DNA of 64,000 bases from Lepisosteus oculatus (lineage: Eukaryota > Chordata > Actinopteri > Semionotiformes > Lepisosteidae). This document shows, in pieces, positions 44,543 through 58,000 of this stretch. The notes below the pieces were generated by a model. The model was not told where the DNA came from. It saw nothing but the letters and a program-made list of their open reading frames with translations, and did not search any database. Both the position numbers and the translations under genes were made by a program. The stretch's first letter is position 1. Every line of letters starts with the position of its first letter. The stretch is taken from positions 41,177,148 through 41,241,147 of the forward strand of contig NC_090706.1 of NCBI RefSeq assembly GCF_040954835.1. The letters run 5' to 3'.

Positions 44543-45796
44543 GACCGTGTGGGCTGGGCCGAGGGCGGCGTCCAGGCTTTCTGATATTAAGCAACACCCG
44601 TGTAAAGTTTAATCAGCAACTGCGGCGCTTTCAAGAGGAGGCGGCGCAGTGGCGTACGCGAGAACACCAGAATACTGTTGCGCACTCTTACTATTTTCAT
44701 TCTTTTGTTGCGGAACGTAATGATGAGATTTTATCCAGTCTGAAAAAAAATTAGTTACCTTGGTTAAAACGTTTGTTAATTTTTCTAGTGAGAAACATGA
44801 GATAGAAGGCAGCCGTAGTTGCATCTGAAGATTAATATACTGCCCCGCTCCCCCTCAGGTCTGATGTTTTATTTTGACTCACTTAAAAACTTAAAAATCA
44901 CTTAAAAGCTTCTTTATATTTCTCAAGAAGAGTGAGGCTTGATTGCTGTGATATTTGCAGTCTGCCCTCCCTGTTTTTGGAGGATACAAAGCCAGTCCTA
45001 CAGAGTTTCAGCTGTTTTCAGGTTTCTGACTCTATACTGTGTATACTGGACTTCATAGGAACTGTAGTGGCTCATGTTCTCTTGTAAATCTGTTCCAGTG
45101 GAAATCTCCCTACGGTATCTCATACAAGGAAACTGGCCTGGAGTTGGAGTCTCTTCTCGTGTTTTTCGCCTGTTTCGTCTAGACACCGTGAAACAGCCTG
45201 AATCACCAGCCAGGTGTCGAATGCATGACTAAGCACTGTTGTTTTAAACTGTTGGAAAAACCCTTCTTCCTTAAACACACCTTTTCAGACTAACAGGAAG
45301 ATACAATGAAGATCAAATGACCTGAGCTGCCTGGAGACCAGCCCTGTGTCGATCTGCTTGCTTACTGGTGTCAGCAGGGGCATGTGGCACATAAGCATGT
45401 CGCTCAGAGTGGAGTTTTCAATCACTTTAAGGATTTTTTCAGTTCAGGCTTTATGATCGTTTGGGGGAAGTGTGCTTTGTAGTACAATCCAATAGAACGA
45501 TACAACAATCCAACAAGGAAACTGGCATCACCAATGGAGAAGACAGTACAACAGTGTTATGAGAGAGAAAAGAGTCATTTGACATTGTTTGAAAGAGATG
45601 AAACAGTTCCTGAGTTTTCACTAATAGTAAAATATTAAAGGTAGAATTGCAGGTTTACAGATCTGCCGTAAGCGTTGTCCTTCCAAACTACTAGGCTGCT
45701 TTCCCCTCGTTTTCTGGACAGGCTGCGAGGATGAGGACACCCAGAGGTCTTGGTTGAAAACCAAGGAATACAAACCTTAAGTACCATTTCTGTGTA

Positions 45797-46018
45797 CTTG
45801 CCTGGGTGTACTGTACTGGTGAGAGTATATTGACCTTGCCTCAGTATACTGTACTGGTGTGAGTATATGGACCTTGCCTCAGTATACTGTACTGGTGTGA
45901 GTATATGGACCTTGCCTCAGTATACTGTACTGGTGTGAGTATATGGACCTTGCCTCAGTATACTGTACTGGTGAGAGTATATGGGCCTTGCCTGGGTGTA
46001 CTGTACTGGTGAGAGTGT
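45797..46018. repeat. 38-bp minisatellite, about 5-6 copies
   Basis: Tandem unit reading CCTCAGTATACTGTACTGGT then GTGAGTATATGGACCTTG, with minor variation in the outer copies. Confidence 0.9.
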
Positions 46019-49000
46019 GCTGTCAGTACCCTGGGCCTCCTGTGACTGATGCAACTCACTGCCCTGGTTTTGTCAGCGGGTGACGATCCTCAGCCCTGCT
46101 GATAGTCACGCTGCAGCCGAGGCAGAGCGCTCGCGAACCGGGTGCAGCACATGATGGCTGCCTGTTTCCTGGTCCTTCTTCTCTCTGGAAGATTCCTCTA
46201 AACTCCTGACGACTGGGTCCCCCAGACGTTGAGCCGCAGCTCCGGAGACACAACCTCTGGGAGGGGGGGTCACACCTTAGGGTTACCAAACGTCCGGACA
46301 TCCCAGCCGACAGCATGTGCTCTTGAGTGAATGCTCAGACACGGGAACCCCAGATTTGAATAGATACCGGTGCAGGAATCACCAGGAATGGAGTATCTTC
46401 TTCCATGAATGTTCAAATACCAGAACCATAGATCTGACACTAAATCTGACAGCCATGCCCACACCACAATGTCCTCCTTCCTGATTTCTGAAATACAGTA
46501 GCCCTGTCACACGTCTCACGCACATGTATAAACACAAGACAGTGCACACACACACAAGTCTGCTGCGACCAGGTGTGAGAGCTGCCCCTGTCTCTGGCAG
46601 TGCTGGGCTTGCGGGAGCTGTAGGGTGACCCACAGGGATTTACACCTCCACAGCACTGTCCCACGGAGCTTAAATCCCTATTTCTAACGATAGACTCGGC
46701 TATCTTTGTCATTGAAGATCCCAGCATCTGGCCCGGCTGTTTCCTCCAGAGGAGCTGCCGGTTGTTGCCATGTGCCCACTGCTCATCGCCCCCTTTTCAG
46801 TCTTCAGCTCTCCTGCGCCTCACAGCTTTCCTCTTGTGACCCTGGAGCCTCACTGGCCTGAGACGACAACACAGGAAAGCCGTTACCCTATTCTCCTGGA
46901 AGAAGACAGAGCCGCTCAGACACGTCGCGCCCTCGGCCGGTGGCAGGGGGCGAGTGGGTTCCTGCCTGACGGGGGAGCAGGCTGTCCGGCTGTGGAGCTC
47001 ACAGAGAGGCCTGCACCGCGCCGCGCGCCCGCCCGAGCAAGCCAGCGTCTGCGCCGGCTCCCTCCCATGACTCAGGAGAGTGACGGGGAGGCCCAAGGTG
47101 ATCAATGTGACACATTTCACGTACCAGGAGCCCGGCTGCCCTGACGCCTCACGGCATTTTTTGCGGTGTTTTGCTCAACAACACGTTGGCCAGCTAAAAC
47201 TGGTATTAACACTGTCTCAGCTGACAGCTGCTTGTTTCACGTTTGTCTTCCCACAACTCAGTAACTTGAACCCGAGCAGGCCGCGCCTCTTTCCTGTAAA
47301 GATGAAATAAGAATAAAACTATTCACTTGATTTCCAAGGTTAGCATGTCCGTACATAAATCTACATCTTAAAGTGTTAAAAGCGTCTTGTTGTATTTTAT
47401 ACCACAAGATTTATAAATGTTATCAGTATGATAAAAAAATGAAAATTAAGAACATAGAAAATTAGAAATGAGAGGGGCTGTTTGGGACATTCAGGACATA
47501 AGTGTTTTCAATAGTTAGGTTATTATAATTATTTTGGAGCCAGTAGAATTGTAGACCTCAAGTGTGAGTGGAAAATATTTTTAATTGCCCATTTCTGGAA
47601 TTCGTTTGAGGTTACTCCTTGACGTACACTTTGGAAATTGCACAGAAAAATATTTTGACTTCCCACTATTGCTTCAGGTAACCGAATAAGAATCCTTATT
47701 TAAAATATTACTTTGGTACCATAGTTACCAAGAGTGCCAGAGTGCCAGGGAAGTCAGCTGACATAAAAAAAGCACCGCGTTCCTGTTGTGTGAGAAAACA
47801 TCAATCACCCGAAGCCCCGCCCTTGCTCATGCCGATCATGAGATAGCTACCTGAGGGCTGAAAACACGAGCAGCAGGAATGTGTTCGACCTGACTTGTCT
47901 GTGAGGGATCTGTGCATTCCCATCAGTGTGCTCATGCGCCCCGAGCTCGAGAGCTTGACTCATTGCATACTCTTCACCAAGAGTCCTTTCACCTTTTCAC
48001 GCCCACCAGGGACGTGCAGTTGCATGGAAAAAGCACAGAAAAAACCTGCATGCATGAACATAAGTGACAAATGCAGGTTTAATGAAGGAACTTCACCTGG
48101 TCCTCTGAGCATTTTCATAACAAGCACCTTTCAGGAACATGTTTAAAAGATATATACAGTATTTATATCTGCAGAAATAGCACTAAAATAAAAATCTAAA
48201 AGCTAATGTGACACATTTGCCCACCAGTTACTGGTTCTTTGAGAACTTGCAGTGCTAAAGAGATATTAACATTCTTCCAAGATATTCTTCAGTTATTAGA
48301 AGTCTCCTTTTGCCACAGGAGTTTCATTGTGTAGCTTTTTTAATTAGCTTTAAAATTAAAAGCACAGTCTTAATGATTGTTTTAGTTCAGTACATAAATG
48401 CTGGAACTTTACTGTAACAGCAGCAACAAAGCCCCTTTGTAGAGAACCGGTTCGCTATGGGGTTACATCAGCTCTTTTCAAAAACCCCTTCGCCTGAGGC
48501 TATTGCAACTTAGGAAAAATAAACCCAAGTTTGTGAGGAAGAGGGATAAAAATAAATTAGCAGAATGAGAGACATATTCTGAAAAGCCGTTATCAATACA
48601 GTAGAGTACATTGACACAATTCTAGCACAGCTAAGGGTACAAGAGCAGGTTGCAGAAACATTCCTAACCAGCCCCATCAGATCAGAGGTCAATAACACAG
48701 CAAGCAGACTTATCAGACCTGTATCGTTGATCAGGTTTAGACCTAGAAAAGACCTTTAAAGACTGCAGATGCAGAAATTAAAGTAAGCATGCCTCGGTGT
48801 TTCTGAACTCGTCCAAATTAAAATTATAGTTAATTTTAAAATAAAGTCAAATGTCACTGGCAGCAGGGAAGCTCACATCAAAGGTTAACGTTGAACCAGA
48901 AATCCCAATGGTGTTAAATCAGGAATCTTAATGTAAGAAAAGAGTTTCTGTATCCCTGAGCTTTTACATCTGTTGTCCGTCTTTGATCTTTGGCTGAAAC

Positions 49001-50980
49001 AGGGATTAACCACCCAGGTGAAATCCACAGTCCAGGAATTCGGGCTCGTAGCCAGTCTGCTAAGTGTTCGCTCAGGGTGGGGTGAGAGCCGCTAGATCTG
49101 GGTCTGACACAGGGAGGATAAGACTGCTGGCCTCTGCTCTGCTTGTTTTCCGGGTTTATATCGGCAGGAAAAAAAGATGTTGGACAAGTACCACAGATGC
49201 GTGTAAAGCACTGAACAGAAGCAAAATCTCAACATTTTCCAATGGCAAACTGTAACAGTAACAGTTGTACTCTTCCCAGGCCTGTCCGGCGTGCTCCTTC
49301 AGAGAGCAGCAGACAGCTCCACAGTCCGGACCCCTGGATTTCCCCGTGCACACCGGAAGTCTTGGCTGCTCCGGCGTCCCTCTCCTCGGGTGAGTGCTAG
49401 CTCTTCAGCAGGGATCAGCTTGGATATGCTGGCAGCTAGGAGGAGGGTTTGCTCTCTCCTGATTGCCAGGTGTTATGTTCTTTGCATTCCCAGTTTTCAC
49501 CATTTGCTGTATCCGTTAGTTTCGACAGGGTGTCGATTATACATTTGCACCAATCTTCAAAGTATCAGGTGGCAACAAACATCACTTGGCAGTGTTGAAT
49601 AGTGTTCTTGTGTTGAACAGTTAGACATTGTGTCTTTTCTGTACTGTACCTAACACAAACCACTCTGTTGCAAGGAGCCTGCAGTGCTGAGCTCAGCTGA
49701 CATGCAACCAGCCAATTCCAAATGAATAAATACATTTAAAATTTTCCCATCTCATTACTTCCTTGTTCTGCTTCAGACTTTGCCCAGATGAGGAGATGGG
49801 ATTAACAGGACTTTAACTTTCCAGGCCGCTCATGACTGTCTGGCCCATCAGACAGACCTGTTTGCCAACAGAACAAAACTTGCAGCGATTGTGCAATGTA
49901 CCTGTTCAGTTTGAGGGTTGATTTTATCAGTAATAGCTTGACAAATAATACAGCCTGAATATACAAAGGCACAATATTTTGTATTGTGGACATATAGATA
50001 TTTACAAATGTGTTATATGTACTTTTTTTGGCAGACAGAGTAACGTGACTGTCTCATCAAAAATTTCTGCAAAGAGAGAGCTTTACATAATTCTGTTAGG
50101 ACTGACTATAACACATTGTCTATCTAGTAGATTTGCATATCTACATTATCTGGCACTTTAATTGGAATACTATTACTTGCAGCAGTTCTGTCTCTTTCTG
50201 TGTTGTCTGTGCTGGGTTTTGTCCAGACCTTTGAGGAAAGAATTTGGGTATCATGGGCAGAATTTGAGTTTTGCTCTGAGACTTTTGAGTGGTGTAAGTG
50301 AAGACAGCAGCCTGTATACTGAGGAAGCAATCAGCAGTGTCACGGTCTGTGTTTACTGAAAAGAGATGAAGAGCTGGACAGAGAAGCAAAGACACTCACA
50401 ATCCAGGAAGAGCTGATGCTCACCCTATTAGCCCCCAAATAAAATTTGAAAAATCATTAATGACTACTTGTTTGTTTGCACATCCCATTTTGCTTGTACG
50501 CTTTTTTATCATTCTTTTAAGGAATCTGAACAATTTTAATTCCAGTGAACGTGTCTTTTTCAGGGCGATCTTTAAGGCACGTCACTCACAGAGCGGTGCC
50601 CTTGGACGATCACATACTGCTCCTGTGTCGCACTGACAGCGAGAATCCTCTGGGTGTCTAAATCACTCCCACTTACTCCCCAGGACATGACCTCACGAGC
50701 TCTGGAAGCACAGGGCACGCTGTTCTCCTGGCCTTGTCGTGTCTTCCCTAAGGCCAAGGGCAAAGCCAGCTCAGGGCTGCAAAGACAGGCAGTTAATTGC
50801 TTCCTAAATCACTAACACCAACACACCCAGGAGGGGAATCAATTAGGCCGGTAATTCGTTGAATGAGGTGCTCAAGAGCTCGGTGTCTGTGCAGCTCACC
50901 TGCAGGCGGGGTGCAGAGCAGTGACAGCAGAGACTGCAGCCCATTGCTAAAGCTTGCCTGCAGAGCTATGTGCTCTAGTG

Positions 50981-51276
50981 CAGGGGCTCCCCAGCCCGGC
51001 CCGGGGATCCCCACACTCACTGGGTCGCATTCCAGCTGAGCTCTTTACATCGATCGATAACATTTTTGATTGAACAATTTCCTTGACTGCAATCCAAGTG
51101 ACAAGTTTTTTTTTCTGATCATAAACCTGAAGATCTTACGTTACTCAGACATTACAATAGTTGGAAGCCATGTGTAGGAATCAACAGAGTTGTCATTAAC
51201 CTTGAGAGTTCAATTATATGGCTGAGAGCCCAGGGGGAAGGAAAACCAGGATCAGGATTGGGAACGGCTGCCCCTG
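50981..51276. mobile_element. Inverted-repeat (hAT-like) MITE
   Basis: The left end CAGGGGCTCCCCAGCCCGG and the right end, read from the other strand, CAGGGGCAGCCGTTCCCAA are diverged inverted repeats enclosing about 300 bases without coding capacity. Target duplication is not clear, so the family is a guess. Confidence 0.5.
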
Positions 51277-51784
51277 TACACAGGTGCCCACTCCAGTCCT
51301 GCAGGGCCACAATCCAGCAGGTTTTAGGTCTGTTCAAACAAGACTTCATGGAAAAAAAACAGCTGAAGATGAAAGTGTTGCCCAGTGTAGCTAATGATCA
51401 GCTGGACCTGCTCATCAACAGCAGAGTGGAACCACTGCCCAGAGACACTGTGGCCCCAGGACTGCAGCTCTGGAAGAGGGAAAACCTCAGCTTCAGCCCC
51501 TAACAAGAGCAGAAGCAGCAGCTACAGCCTGAGTCCGCATGGAGTCACTCCACAGTGAGGACACAGTTCACTTTCACAAAGTGCCATCTCGCACAAGAGC
51601 CTCCTGCACCACAACACTCGCTAAGTGCAAAACAAACCGACAAACAAACAAACAGACAAACAAATGAGAAGAATATTTTTTCCTTCATGTAGCTTAAATA
51701 TCCAGTCTGCTCCCAAAGTGCTGATCTGCTCTTTTACACCATCTGTAAGAGACACAAGGACATGAGAAATCTGGTGCTAACTGC

Positions 51785-52075
51785 TTTTTTCCACCCATCC
51801 AGAAAACCGGTTATTCCCGGAAACACAGGGCACCAGGCGGGACTACACCTGGACAGGATGCAAGCTCACGGCAGAGACACACACACACACACACAACCAT
51901 AACCACAACCACAACCACAACCACAACCACAACTGAGTCACACCAGTTAACGTGGGAGGAAACCGGAGCACCAGGTATCAAACACACATGGGCACGGGGA
52001 GCACAAACTCCACACAGAAGGTCCCACATGTCGGAATCAACCTCAGGACCCAAGAGCTGTGAGACAGCAGGGCTA
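51785..52075 (+). repeat. Fish interspersed repeat (GTGGGAGGAAACCGGAGC family)
   Basis: Begins near CACCCATCCAGAAAACCGG and contains GGACAGGATGCAAGCTCAC, GTGGGAGGAAACCGGAGC and CAAACTCCACACAGAAGG in the order of a repeat abundant in fish genomes. A CA run and an (ACCACA)n microsatellite at about 51878-51932 interrupt it. Confidence 0.75.
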
Positions 52076-52079
52076 GGAA

Positions 52080-55000
52080 TCATACAGGATACTAAAGGGG
52101 CCTCAGAAAAAAGAAGGTGAAGAGAGACGATATTTTCTAGTGTTAATGCTAAAGAGTGAATAAAGGCTGCCACGGTCTACCTTGCTATTGTGCAGATCAG
52201 AGCCGGGTTCTCCATCAGGGCCGTTCTCCAGGGCTGTGCTGTGAATGGAGGAGATCCGTGGAGAGTCGGTGTCTGCACGCGGGTCACAGAGGAGATCCAA
52301 CATCAGTTTTCTGAGCTTTGAGCACAATGTCTAACTGCACAACTTGTGAGACAGGCCAGTTTGGCATTTATGGTAGCACCAAACAGAAACCTGTAGCAAG
52401 TTCAATTGACATACAGCAGAAAAAGAAAGATTTTACTGTTGTTGTGTTACAAAATGTGTCACATATCTTATTCCTGCTGTTTAAGTAGATCATTATCTTT
52501 AGAATCAGTGTCTTTTATCTGTAGACATGGTTCATTTCAGAAATCAGAATGTCACTGTATTCACTCAGATCATTACTGATCAGAAATATCAAGAAAAATC
52601 AGCATCATGTCAGTCTAGGAGCTGCAGATTGCACTTTATAGACATATCTATAAACACATTAACACTGATGGATCCACTAATGATGCATTAATACGTGACA
52701 TTTTAAATAATCAAGCCATTAACAATTAGTAGGCTAGTTCCTTATAAGTTAATTATATATCTTCTCTCTGTATAATACAGATGAGAACGGAATATAAATG
52801 GAATTTGAAACCTAGAATCCCAGAAGCGATACTGAAAAAAATCTACGGATCCCCTTCCAAATTTCAGAGTCAGAACTGCTGTCTGTTCTACCGGCACTGT
52901 TTTGCACTGTGAAGCATTTATTTCTAGACAGACAGGACTGCTTGCAGCTGGAGGCCATCCCAGAAAATCTGACGACATGGGACCTGGACTGCTGGTGGGT
53001 CAGGAGTGTGATGTCGAGGGCAGAGCCCCGGGCTGCAGGCAGGACACCGCTGCTGTGTCTGTCAACAAACACTTTCTTCATCATGGGTCTCCAGTCTTCA
53101 CTGACAAAGACACTCTGTTCTCAATGGCCGTAGCTCGTTAGATAACGGTTTAAATCGTTCACCGTCAAAGGTCTCCTGGCTCATCTAGGCTCCATCGTCA
53201 ACGTGTGACATGCACGGCTTTGGGTCTTCTGGGCCTGAAGTACAGAGTCAGGCTTAACTGCCAGAGGCCCAGATCCCAACAGTGAAAAGAAGGAGGAAAA
53301 AGAGCCTGGGATTCAGGGATTATACTGTTCCCCTGCATGCCCTCCGGCTCGTTCCCGAGGTGCAGAGAAGAGCTGATTATCGCACGGTGCCGGGCGACCA
53401 GACCACAGCGAGGGGGCCGTGCTCCTGGCTCTGGGAGGCAGCGTGGGACTCGGGGCCGAGACAGGGACCTTGCTCTGATACATCAAGTAAAAGAGCTGCT
53501 GTACCTGTCTCCGTGTTTATTGTCTTCATGGAGACCAGTGTGATGCTCTCTTTCTCCCCGTTGACTGTAATGTTGCTAGAAGTAAAGAAAAAAGCAAGTC
53601 ACACACAGAAGACACCGGTCGCCCTGGTCCAGGAGGAACACTGCGCCTTCTGTTTTGTAATCACAAGCTAATCGGCTTCAGTTTTCTGTTTGTGAAAGAC
53701 TGTATCTGTAAATTTGCTTTCAGCTCTTAAAAGGTCAGGCTGGATTTGTAGTGGTTGTAAATTGTACTGGTAATTCCCCCAGTCTCTGATTTTCAGCGCT
53801 TCCCTCACTGAAGTGTGTTGCACCTGAAACACAACCAATTGACAAACCCACCTCTGCAGAAATCCACCTCTGTCTAATACAGGATCACTCCCAATGTGGG
53901 TGTAATGCAGGGACACTCCCACTGTGGGTTTGTCTAATGCCGAGTAACTCCCACTGTGGGTGTATCTAATGCAGAGTCACTCCCACTGTGGGTGTGTCTG
54001 ATTTACAGGGTAACTCCCACTGTGGGTGTGTCTGATTTACAGGGTAACTCCCACTGTGGGTGTGTCTGATTACAGGGTAACTCCCACTGTGGGTGTGTCT
54101 GATTACAGGGTCACTCCTACTGTGGATGTATCTGATACATGATCACTCCAACTGTGGGTGTCTCATGTTCAGGGTCATCCTCACTGGGGGTGTGTCTAAT
54201 ACAGGACCATCCCCACTGGGGGTGTGTCTAATATAGGACCATCCCCACTTGTTATTGAGGACTGAAGTTGTTGATGCTAGAAGCAGGATGAACTAGGGGG
54301 TTTTGACACTCACACTGAAGAAACTAGTCAAAACTATGAACAAGCAAGCAGATCAAATAAGTCGTTAGTCAGCACTCTGTAGTGCCCAGCTGGACTGAAA
54401 TCCACAGGATGCACACAACCAAATGTTTTTCCAGAGAAATCAGACCCCATACCTCTCAGACACGACTGAGTCTCCACTCTTCTTGCCTTTCAAAATTAAA
54501 AACAAGCATGTTAGAGCAAGTTGCTTTAATATCCTGAAGTGCATGTGATACTGACTAGAGAATGCTAGCATGAAAAACTGGAAGTGAATTAAAACAAAAT
54601 GTCCTGAATGGATGGCACAACCCATCATCATTTCCTGTCATTTATTTTCTTAGGTATTTTGCAGCCTGTTGTCTGTGTTCAGGTGCTTTTCCATTTTTCC
54701 TACTGCTTGTTTTTTGCATCTGCTGTTCAGTGCAATAATTTAAAAAACAGAGAGCAGTTAACACAGGAAGGAGACTGAAAAAAAACAAACAATGAAGAGA
54801 ATCTTAATAATCCCCAAAGATCAGGTGTCCTGTGTAACTGAAGCACAGTTCCACAATCCTCTTTTTGAGGTCTTGAGGGAATGAAGGTCATCGTGAAAAA
54901 CAAAGATATCATCTTGTAAGAACAGTTTTGAAGCTTTGAAAAACACGACTTTATCACCATGGCTGCTTAACCCACATTCTGACAAGTGTTTAAACACAAA

Positions 55001-58000
55001 CTGTAAATTCTGAGTCTGCTGCACTCATTTCCAAGATCACATGCTTGCGGCCTGGCTGTAGGTATCCTTGAGGCCTGTTGCATGTCTGACACCTATGGAG
55101 AGCCAAATTCTTATTCAGTGGTATCTCGAAACGTGTGCCCTGTGATGGAATAGGGTCCTATCCCGGCTGTACCCTGCCTTGTGTCTGGTTCTTGCTGGGA
55201 TAGGCTCTGGCTCTCCTGCAATCCATATCCCAAAATGCATTTAAAGAAATTTTTAAGTATTTGAAGTCATTGGAATGGAAGTACCCACTAGCATTCATGA
55301 AGAAATACCAAGCCACAGACATCAGGCTGGCACCTTGAGAATGAGTGCAGAGGGTCTAGAAACGTCTCACAGTGCAAGCAATGAAAAGGAAAACGACAGA
55401 GGCGATGTGGACAGTACTAGAGCAACGTGTGGCCAGATACTGTACGGTGCTGTGTTTCTCAGAGCTCTTGCCCTGGCTGAGGCTGCTCCTGAGAGGTACA
55501 GTATGCTTTCACCCCACCAGCACGTTCTGACCCTTATCACTGCAAACACCTGGAACATCACAACACTGCTCACTCCTGGAATACACTGGGAACTTATATG
55601 AACTTATAATAAAGATCAGAATTAATCCTTCTGCTTTCAATAATCACTTGGTTGGGGTTGTATAATTTAATATGTAAATAAACATCTGATTAAACAATGA
55701 CATATTTTTGTTAAGCCTTCTAAAAGCTTTTGCTGGAAGAGGAAATGAACTGCAGTCGGCAGTAATGCAACATCAGTAAAAATGAAACACAGATTAAATG
55801 TATTTGTTTCCCAGGGAACTGCACGAGCAAGATGAGATTTAGCTTTAAGGACTCAATGTGTCTTTGTCTGACGTTCATCGTCAGGCTGAGGCCCTATGAG
55901 GGACATCTTCATCTCAGCTTCTGTCATCCTCACTCAGCTTTTCTAATGCAGCGACTGCGGCGAGTTCAGGCCAGGAGCCTTCAGACAGCTGTGTGGCACA
56001 ACAGTGAGCCAGGTTTTCTGTCCCTCACCAGATCCCCACAATACCTTCGTCCCTGGAGCCCCTGCACCTCCCACGCAGATTGACAGCAGTGACTAATACC
56101 ACCATGACGATGATGAGGATGAGGATGAAGCTCATCACTCCTGAAATGAAAGGGACTCCTTTGTGTAAAATATGTCTGACTTCACATGCACGCACGCACA
56201 CACACACACATTCTCTTCTTTTTCTCATAATCAAAGGTCAAAGCTGCACAGGACCTGTCTGCTCAGGATGTGGGGGTCTGTGGTTATTATTCCCATTCCT
56301 GCTGAACCATTAACTCTTCAGGCTTTTAATTCTATCTCACCACCACCTCAGCCCTTTACCCTCAGTTTTAAGATTTGCCAGTGCTTTTCCTTTTAACTGA
56401 CTTCTCCCAGTGAGAAATTAGCACCAGGGCTCTGACAGCAGCAGAAGCAGTGAAGACACTGTTTCCACCTCCTCAGGCATGTGCACAGATAGGTGATCCT
56501 CTTTTCAGACTGTGAGCCAACAGCACCTCCAGGAGGCAACAGGCAGCACACAGAGAACACAGCTGAGGGCCAAACAAAGAGGCTGGGAATTATCAACGAG
56601 GGCGCACAGCTGTGTTCTCTTCTGGCCTCTAGCCAGCACTGACTTGTGAACTATGATAGTAATAATTGCTTTCTGGACACTCCACTCAAAGCGCTTTACA
56701 GGTAATGGGGATCCCCTCCACCAGCACCAGTGTGCAGCTCCACCTGGATGATGCATCAGCAGCCATAGTGCGCCAGTACACTCACCACACACCAGTTCAC
56801 AGTGGGGAGGAGAGCAGAGTGATGGAGCCAGTTCAGAGATGGGGGTTATTAGGAGGCCATGATGGGTAAAGGCCAGGGGGAAATTCGGCCAGGACGCCAG
56901 GTCACACCCCTCCTCTTTTTGAGACATTTCCTGGGATATTTAATGACCTCATCCAAAGGACGGTGCCTTTTTCCAGTATAGTGTCCCCATCACTATACTG
57001 GGGCATTATAGCCTGCTGGCCCCACTAACACCTCTTCCAGCAGCAACCTTAGTTTTTCCCAGGAGGTCACCTATCCAGGTACTGACCAGGCTCACACCTG
57101 CATAGCTTCAGTGGGCTGCCAGTTGTGAGCTGCAGGGTGATATGGCTGCCAGCCTAACTAAAACGAGAACTGTTCTAGTGACTGAACCCTTCTGTAGTGT
57201 GAAGTTCAGCCATTGGACTTGTCTAAAGCCAAGGACACAAGAATAGAGGCACAAGCACAGAGGCCCCCTGTCCACCACCAGGTGGTGCTGTTTAGCAATA
57301 AGAGGAGGAAGCCCCAGTTATCAGCTTTAACCCATGCAGCCACACATGTGCAATGTAGAAATTTAATTAATTTTGTCCTGCAGCATATTACTTTGTTAAT
57401 GAAAAGGACAAGAATCCTCCAATCATGGTTGTGGCTCCAAAGCCAGGGTCATTTTGACTCACAGTGCTAGAGCTAAACCCACAAAATTGCATCTTGAGTT
57501 CCAAGACATTCATTAGAAAACTGTAGCGCATCACTATATGACAAACATATGTTCCTGTATTTCCAGTCACATAACACTCCAACAATCAGAAACGAGATTG
57601 ACAACTGGAGGTACCCCAATGTCTGAACACAGTTGTTCTGTGTCTGAGCGCTCTTACAAATCATCGATGATGCTTTTATTTCAGCAAATCAGTTTGATTG
57701 CTTATCTGCTGTAAGATCAGTTTCAGGGAACTGTGTTAGAGTTCAAATACAGACTCTGCATCTGATCTATGTTACCAAAGGCCAGCATGGACAGGCTGCT
57801 TGAGGGCTCCTTCACTGCAGATGTGGAATCCTGCCCTCTGGGTGTTTCACTCCCAAACATCGTCGGGAAAGTGGTAAGTCCAGAGATTCCTGTTAAATCT
57901 GCAATAAAAGAAACATCATCACTGATACCTTCCTTAGGCTACTCTTCATATGAAATCAGTGACATCTAAAACCTTTAAATGCATTTGGGTCTTATTTTTG

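Larger units (their letters stand above)
44603..52079. other. Intergenic region between ecscr and ddit4-like
   Basis: No coding exon confidently recognised. It contains a 38-base minisatellite (45797-46018), an inverted-repeat element (50981-51276), a fish interspersed repeat (51785-52075) and a possible ecscr 3' exon near 50777. Open frames of 60-125 codons (for example 46770-47144) show no family resemblance or splice context. Confidence 0.5.

Noticed and set aside
39436-54250. Possible CRISPR-like arrays
   Set aside because: The repeats at 39.4, 45.8 and 53.9 kb are contiguous minisatellites without unique spacers, in vertebrate DNA.
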